A stretch of 64,000 nucleotides of DNA, from NCBI RefSeq assembly GCF_030124375.1, contig NZ_JASKLS010000009.1:160652-224651 (forward strand). Direction: 5' to 3'. This stretch comes from Sinorhizobium sp. 6-70. Lineage in GTDB: Bacteria > Pseudomonadota > Alphaproteobacteria > Rhizobiales > Rhizobiaceae. Each line of letters starts with the position of its first letter. The stretch's first letter is position 1. A model generated the notes under the pieces. That model ran no database searches and was not told the DNA's origin. It saw only the letters and a list, made by a program, of their open reading frames with translations. The translations under genes were made by a program, and so were the position numbers. Below, one piece after another: positions 60,981-64,000 of the stretch.

Positions 60981-62771
60981 ATGAAGATCGAAACACCAAA
61001 CGGCTTCACGCTGGACAATTCCGGCAAGCGCATCGTCGTCGATCCCGTCACCCGCATCGAGGGCCATATGCGGATCGAGGTCAATGTCGACGAGAACAAT
61101 ATCATCCGCAACGCCGTGTCGACCGGCACCATGTGGCGCGGCATCGAGGTCATCCTCAAGAACCGCGATCCGCGCGACGCATGGGCGTTCACCGAGCGCA
61201 TCTGTGGCGTGTGCACGGGCACGCACGCCTTGACATCGGTGCGAGCGGTGGAAAACGCCCTCGGCATCACCATTCCCGAAAACGCCAATTCCATCCGCAA
61301 CCTCATGCAGCTTGCCCTGCAGGTGCATGACCACGTGGTGCACTTCTATCACTTGCACGCCCTCGACTGGGTGGACGTGCTCTCGTCGCTCTCGGCCGAT
61401 CCCAAGGCGACGTCGGCGCTGGCACAGTCGGTATCCGACTGGCCGCTCTCCTCGCCGGGTTATTTCAAGGACATCCAGACGCGGCTCAAGAAATTCGTTG
61501 AGTCGGGTCAGCCCGGTCCGTTCAAGAACGGCTATTGGGGCAACGTTTCCTACAAACTGCCGCCGGAGGCAAACCTGATGGCGTTGGCGCACTATCTCGA
61601 GGCGCTCGATTTCCAGAAGGAGATCGTCAAGATCCACGCGATCTTCGGTGGGAAGAACCCGCATCCGAACTGGCTCGTCGGTGGCGTGCCCTGTCCGATC
61701 AATATTGACGGGACCGGTGGCGTCGGCGCCATCAACATGGAACGGCTGAATGTGGTCACCTCGGTCATCGACCAACTGATCGAGTTCAACGACAAAGTCT
61801 ACGTCCCCGACATCATGGCCATCGGCTCCTTCTACAAGGACTGGCTCTATGGCGGCGGCCTCTCCGGCAAGAATGTGCTTGCCTATGGCGACGTGCCGGA
61901 GCACGCCAACGACTATTCGGATGCGAGCCTAAAGTTGCCGCGGGGCGCGATTATCAACGGCAATCTCGCGGAAGTGCATCCGGTGGACCATGCCGATCCC
62001 GAGGAGATCCAGGAGTTTGTGACCCACTCCTGGTACAAATATCCTGACGAGAGCGAAGGCCTGCATCCCTGGGATGGCGTCACCGAGCCGCATTACGAGC
62101 TCGGGCCCAACGCCAGGGGCACCAAGACCAATATCGAGCAGCTTGACGAGGCCACGAAATATTCCTGGATCAAAGCGCCGCGCTGGCGCGGCCATGCCAT
62201 GGAGGTCGGGCCGCTCGCTCGCTGGGTCATTGGCTATGCCCAGAACGAGGCCGCGTTCAAGGATCCAGTCGACAAGGTGCTCAAGGATCTCGGCCTGCCG
62301 GTATCGGCGCTCTTCTCGACGCTCGGCCGCACTGCCGCCCGCGCGCTCGAATCGAGCTGGGCCGGCCACCAGATGCGCTACTTCCAGAACAAGCTGATCG
62401 CCAACATCAGGGCCGGCGACTCCTCCACGGCCCATGTCGACAAGTGGAAGCCGGAGACGTGGCCCAAAAAGGTCAGGGGCGTCGGCTTCACGGAGGCGCC
62501 GCGCGGTGCGCTCGCGCACTGGATCAAGATCAGGGACGGCAGGATCGAAAATTACCAGTGTGTCGTTCCCACGACATGGAACGCCAGTCCACGTGATCCG
62601 GCTGGCAACATCGGCGCCTTCGAGGCGTCGCTGATGGATACGCCGATGTCCGACCCCGCTCAGCCGCTTGAAATCCTCAGGATCATCCATTCCTTCGATC
62701 CGTGCCTGGCATGCTCGACCCATGTCATGAGCCCGGACGGGCAGGAGATGACCAGCATCCAGGTCCGCTGA
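60981..62771 (+). CDS. hupL: Uptake [NiFe] hydrogenase large subunit (HupL)
   Basis: A 596-residue protein with the nickel-iron site ligands RICGVCTGTH (C75, C78) and DPCLACSTH (C575, C578) near the end. The last 15 residues after H581 (VMSPDGQEMTSIQVR) are the tail removed by HupD after nickel insertion. It oxidises hydrogen released by nitrogenase, recovering electrons. It is 23 bp downstream of hupS in the same operon. Confidence 0.97.
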   Translation: MKIETPNGFTLDNSGKRIVVDPVTRIEGHMRIEVNVDENNIIRNAVSTGTMWRGIEVILKNRDPRDAWAFTERICGVCTGTHALTSVRAVENALGITIPENANSIRNLMQLALQVHDHVVHFYHLHALDWVDVLSSLSADPKATSALAQSVSDWPLSSPGYFKDIQTRLKKFVESGQPGPFKNGYWGNVSYKLPPEANLMALAHYLEALDFQKEIVKIHAIFGGKNPHPNWLVGGVPCPINIDGTGGVGAINMERLNVVTSVIDQLIEFNDKVYVPDIMAIGSFYKDWLYGGGLSGKNVLAYGDVPEHANDYSDASLKLPRGAIINGNLAEVHPVDHADPEEIQEFVTHSWYKYPDESEGLHPWDGVTEPHYELGPNARGTKTNIEQLDEATKYSWIKAPRWRGHAMEVGPLARWVIGYAQNEAAFKDPVDKVLKDLGLPVSALFSTLGRTAARALESSWAGHQMRYFQNKLIANIRAGDSSTAHVDKWKPETWPKKVRGVGFTEAPRGALAHWIKIRDGRIENYQCVVPTTWNASPRDPAGNIGAFEASLMDTPMSDPAQPLEILRIIHSFDPCLACSTHVMSPDGQEMTSIQVR

Positions 62772-62783
62772 GGAGGTTCGGTA

Positions 62784-63497
62784 ATGACGATCCATCAATC
62801 CCTCGCCGCCGACTCCGGCAGCGAAAAGACCGTCGAGCAGAGCGTCTACTTCTACCAAGCGCCGGTGCGCCTGTGGCACTGGGGCAACGCCTTTTCGATC
62901 CTGACACTCGCTCTGACCGGCTATTTCATAGGCTCGCCGCTGCCGTCCGTGTCCGGCGAGGCGAGCGCCAACTACCTGATGGGCGATATCCGCTTCATCC
63001 ACTTCGCGGTGGCGCAAATCCTTTCGGTGCTTCTGATCCTGCGGCTCTATTGGGTCTTCGTGGGTAACGTGCATGCCCGCCAGATCTTCTACGTGCCCAT
63101 GCGCGGCCGTTTCTGGAAGGAATGTTTGCATGAAGTGCGCTGGTACATGTTCATGGCCCGCCAGCCGAAGAGACATGTCGGCCATAAGCCGCTGGCGCGG
63201 CTCACCATGTTCTTCATGTTTACTTTGCCGCTGCTCTTCATGGTGATCACTGGCTTTGCGCTCTACAGCGAAGGCGCCGGCCGCGACAGTTGGGAATATG
63301 CGCTTTTCGGCTGGGTGTTCTCGATCTGGCCGAATAGCCAGGAGATCCACACCCTCCATCATCTCGGCATGTGGGTCATACTCGTCTTCGTGATCGTCCA
63401 CATCTATGTGGCGGTACGCGAGGACATCATCAGTCGGCAAAGCATCGTCTCGTCGATGATTTCGGGCGAACGGCTCTTCAACGATGTGGAGGACTAG
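62784..63497 (+). CDS. hupC: Hydrogenase b-type cytochrome subunit (HupC)
   Basis: A 237-residue membrane protein with about four helices. The haem-ligand histidines lie in APVRLWHWGNAFSILTLALTG near the N-terminus and in IHTLHHLGMWVILVFVIVHIYVAVRED. It accepts electrons from HupS and feeds quinone. It starts 12 bp after hupL; GAGGAGGTTCGG precedes the ATG. Confidence 0.95.
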   Translation: MTIHQSLAADSGSEKTVEQSVYFYQAPVRLWHWGNAFSILTLALTGYFIGSPLPSVSGEASANYLMGDIRFIHFAVAQILSVLLILRLYWVFVGNVHARQIFYVPMRGRFWKECLHEVRWYMFMARQPKRHVGHKPLARLTMFFMFTLPLLFMVITGFALYSEGAGRDSWEYALFGWVFSIWPNSQEIHTLHHLGMWVILVFVIVHIYVAVREDIISRQSIVSSMISGERLFNDVED

Positions 63498-63501
63498 ACG
63501 G

Positions 63502-64000
63502 TTGCTCCATCGTCAACCGGGCATTCGCCCCGCGCCCCGCGTTCTCGTGCTCGGAATCGGCAATATCCTGTGGGCCGACGAGGGATTCGGCGTGCGTGCG
63601 GTCGAGGCCTTCCACAAGGCCTACGTAGTGCCTGCCAACGTCACCATCCTCGACGGCGGCACGCAGGGCCTTCACGTGGTTCAGTTCGTCAACGAGCACG
63701 ATCGGCTCGTCGTCTTCGACGCCATCGACTACGGCCTCGTGCCAGGCACGATGAAGGTGGTGGAGGACGATGACGTGCCGAAATTTACGAACGCCAAAAA
63801 AATGAGCCTACACCAGACCGGCTTCCAGGAAGTGCTGAGCGCGGCAGACCTCATGGGGCACTACCCCGAGCGCCTGACCCTGATCGGTTGCCAGCCGCTT
63901 GATCTCGAAGACTGGGGCGGTCCGCTGACGGCGCCGGTCAGGGCCGTCATTCCAGCGGCCGTCGAAACCGCCGTCCGGATATTGCGGGACTGGGGCGTCG
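63502..64000 (+). CDS. hupD: Hydrogenase maturation protease (HupD), 3' end cut by window
   Basis: The nickel-dependent endopeptidase that trims the HupL tail. I chose the TTG at 63502, with GGAGG 9 bases upstream inside the end of hupC, giving (M)LHRQPGIRPAPRVLVLGIGN. Metal-contacting residues are in NILWADEGFGVRAVEAF, the VVFDAIDYG segment, and KKMSLHQTGFQEVL. Some 166 codons are visible; about 35 more are expected beyond the window. It is the fourth gene of the hup operon, 4 bp after hupC. Confidence 0.93.
   Translation, partial: MLHRQPGIRPAPRVLVLGIGNILWADEGFGVRAVEAFHKAYVVPANVTILDGGTQGLHVVQFVNEHDRLVVFDAIDYGLVPGTMKVVEDDDVPKFTNAKKMSLHQTGFQEVLSAADLMGHYPERLTLIGCQPLDLEDWGGPLTAPVRAVIPAAVETAVRILRDWGV

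Noticed and set aside
61929..63440. 503-codon minus-strand frame
   Set aside because: Antisense shadow of hupL and hupC, which are unmistakable.
1..64000. CRISPR arrays, tRNA/rRNA genes, replication origin, complete IS elements
   Set aside because: Looked for and not seen; only fragments of mobile elements are present.

Overview
The window looks like part of a symbiotic plasmid or symbiosis island of a fast-growing rhizobium (Rhizobium/Ensifer type). The evidence is a nodD gene, four readable nod boxes, a syrB-like regulator, a nodO-like RTX protein, a nolFG-like efflux pair, NifA/sigma-54 promoter elements, an uptake-hydrogenase operon (hupSLCD) and many broken genes and IS/intron remnants between intact catabolic and transport operons. 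Species cannot be fixed from this sequence alone. All homology statements come from recognising motifs and family sequences; no search was run.

Layout. 0-6.2 kb: a DnaQ-type exonuclease, small rhizobial proteins, syrB, a panD-like gene, then a graveyard of relics (frameshifted conserved protein, group II intron RT, proC, serralysin-type protease, class III alcohol dehydrogenase). 6.2-12.7 kb: a tartrate/tricarboxylate-type cluster, minus strand (tctC with one frameshift, tctB, tctA, ttuC, ttuD), with a divergent LysR gene and a clear operator region. 12.7-16.5 kb: LysR and SDR relics, a NYN/LabA nuclease-like protein and small unknown proteins including a HEPN-like one. 16.5-21.5 kb: a LacI-controlled catabolic cluster (SDR, TIM-barrel isomerase, FAD oxidoreductase) with two perfect 14-bp operators. 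22-31.6 kb: a sterol desaturase/fatty acid hydroxylase behind a nod box, a HAD phosphatase, an AraC regulator, nodD, an IS30 relic, small proteins, and a divergent AraC/MFS pair. 31.6-42.7 kb: an enolase-family relic, aapJQMP amino-acid ABC transporter, a MalY/PatB PLP lyase, then a minus-strand amine oxidase/alcohol dehydrogenase/cupin set and a TPR protein. 43-45.6 kb: a nod box followed by an FMN reductase and an AnsP-like permease. 46.7-51.4 kb: nod box, small ORF, nolF-like and nolG-like genes, apparently one operon. 52.6-53.5 kb: nod box and a nodO-like RTX gene. 54-57.2 kb: a canonical NifA site and -24/-12 promoter leading into an ORF and two M16 peptidase genes, all joined by ATGA overlaps. 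57.8-64 kb: hemN on the minus strand, then the hup operon with a -24/-12 promoter, a distant NifA site and a 34-codon ORF between them; hupD is cut by the window end.

How it fits together. Two symbiotic regulons meet here. Flavonoid/NodD control would switch on nolFG, the RTX protein, the lipid hydroxylase and the flavin reductase early in infection. NifA/sigma-54 control would switch on the M16 peptidase operon and the hydrogenase in nitrogen-fixing bacteroids. The nod boxes ahead of the hydroxylase and the FMN reductase, and the NifA-driven ORF-M16-M16 operon, are the least explained and most interesting parts. The rest is rhizosphere nutrition: dicarboxylate, amino-acid and amine uptake and breakdown.
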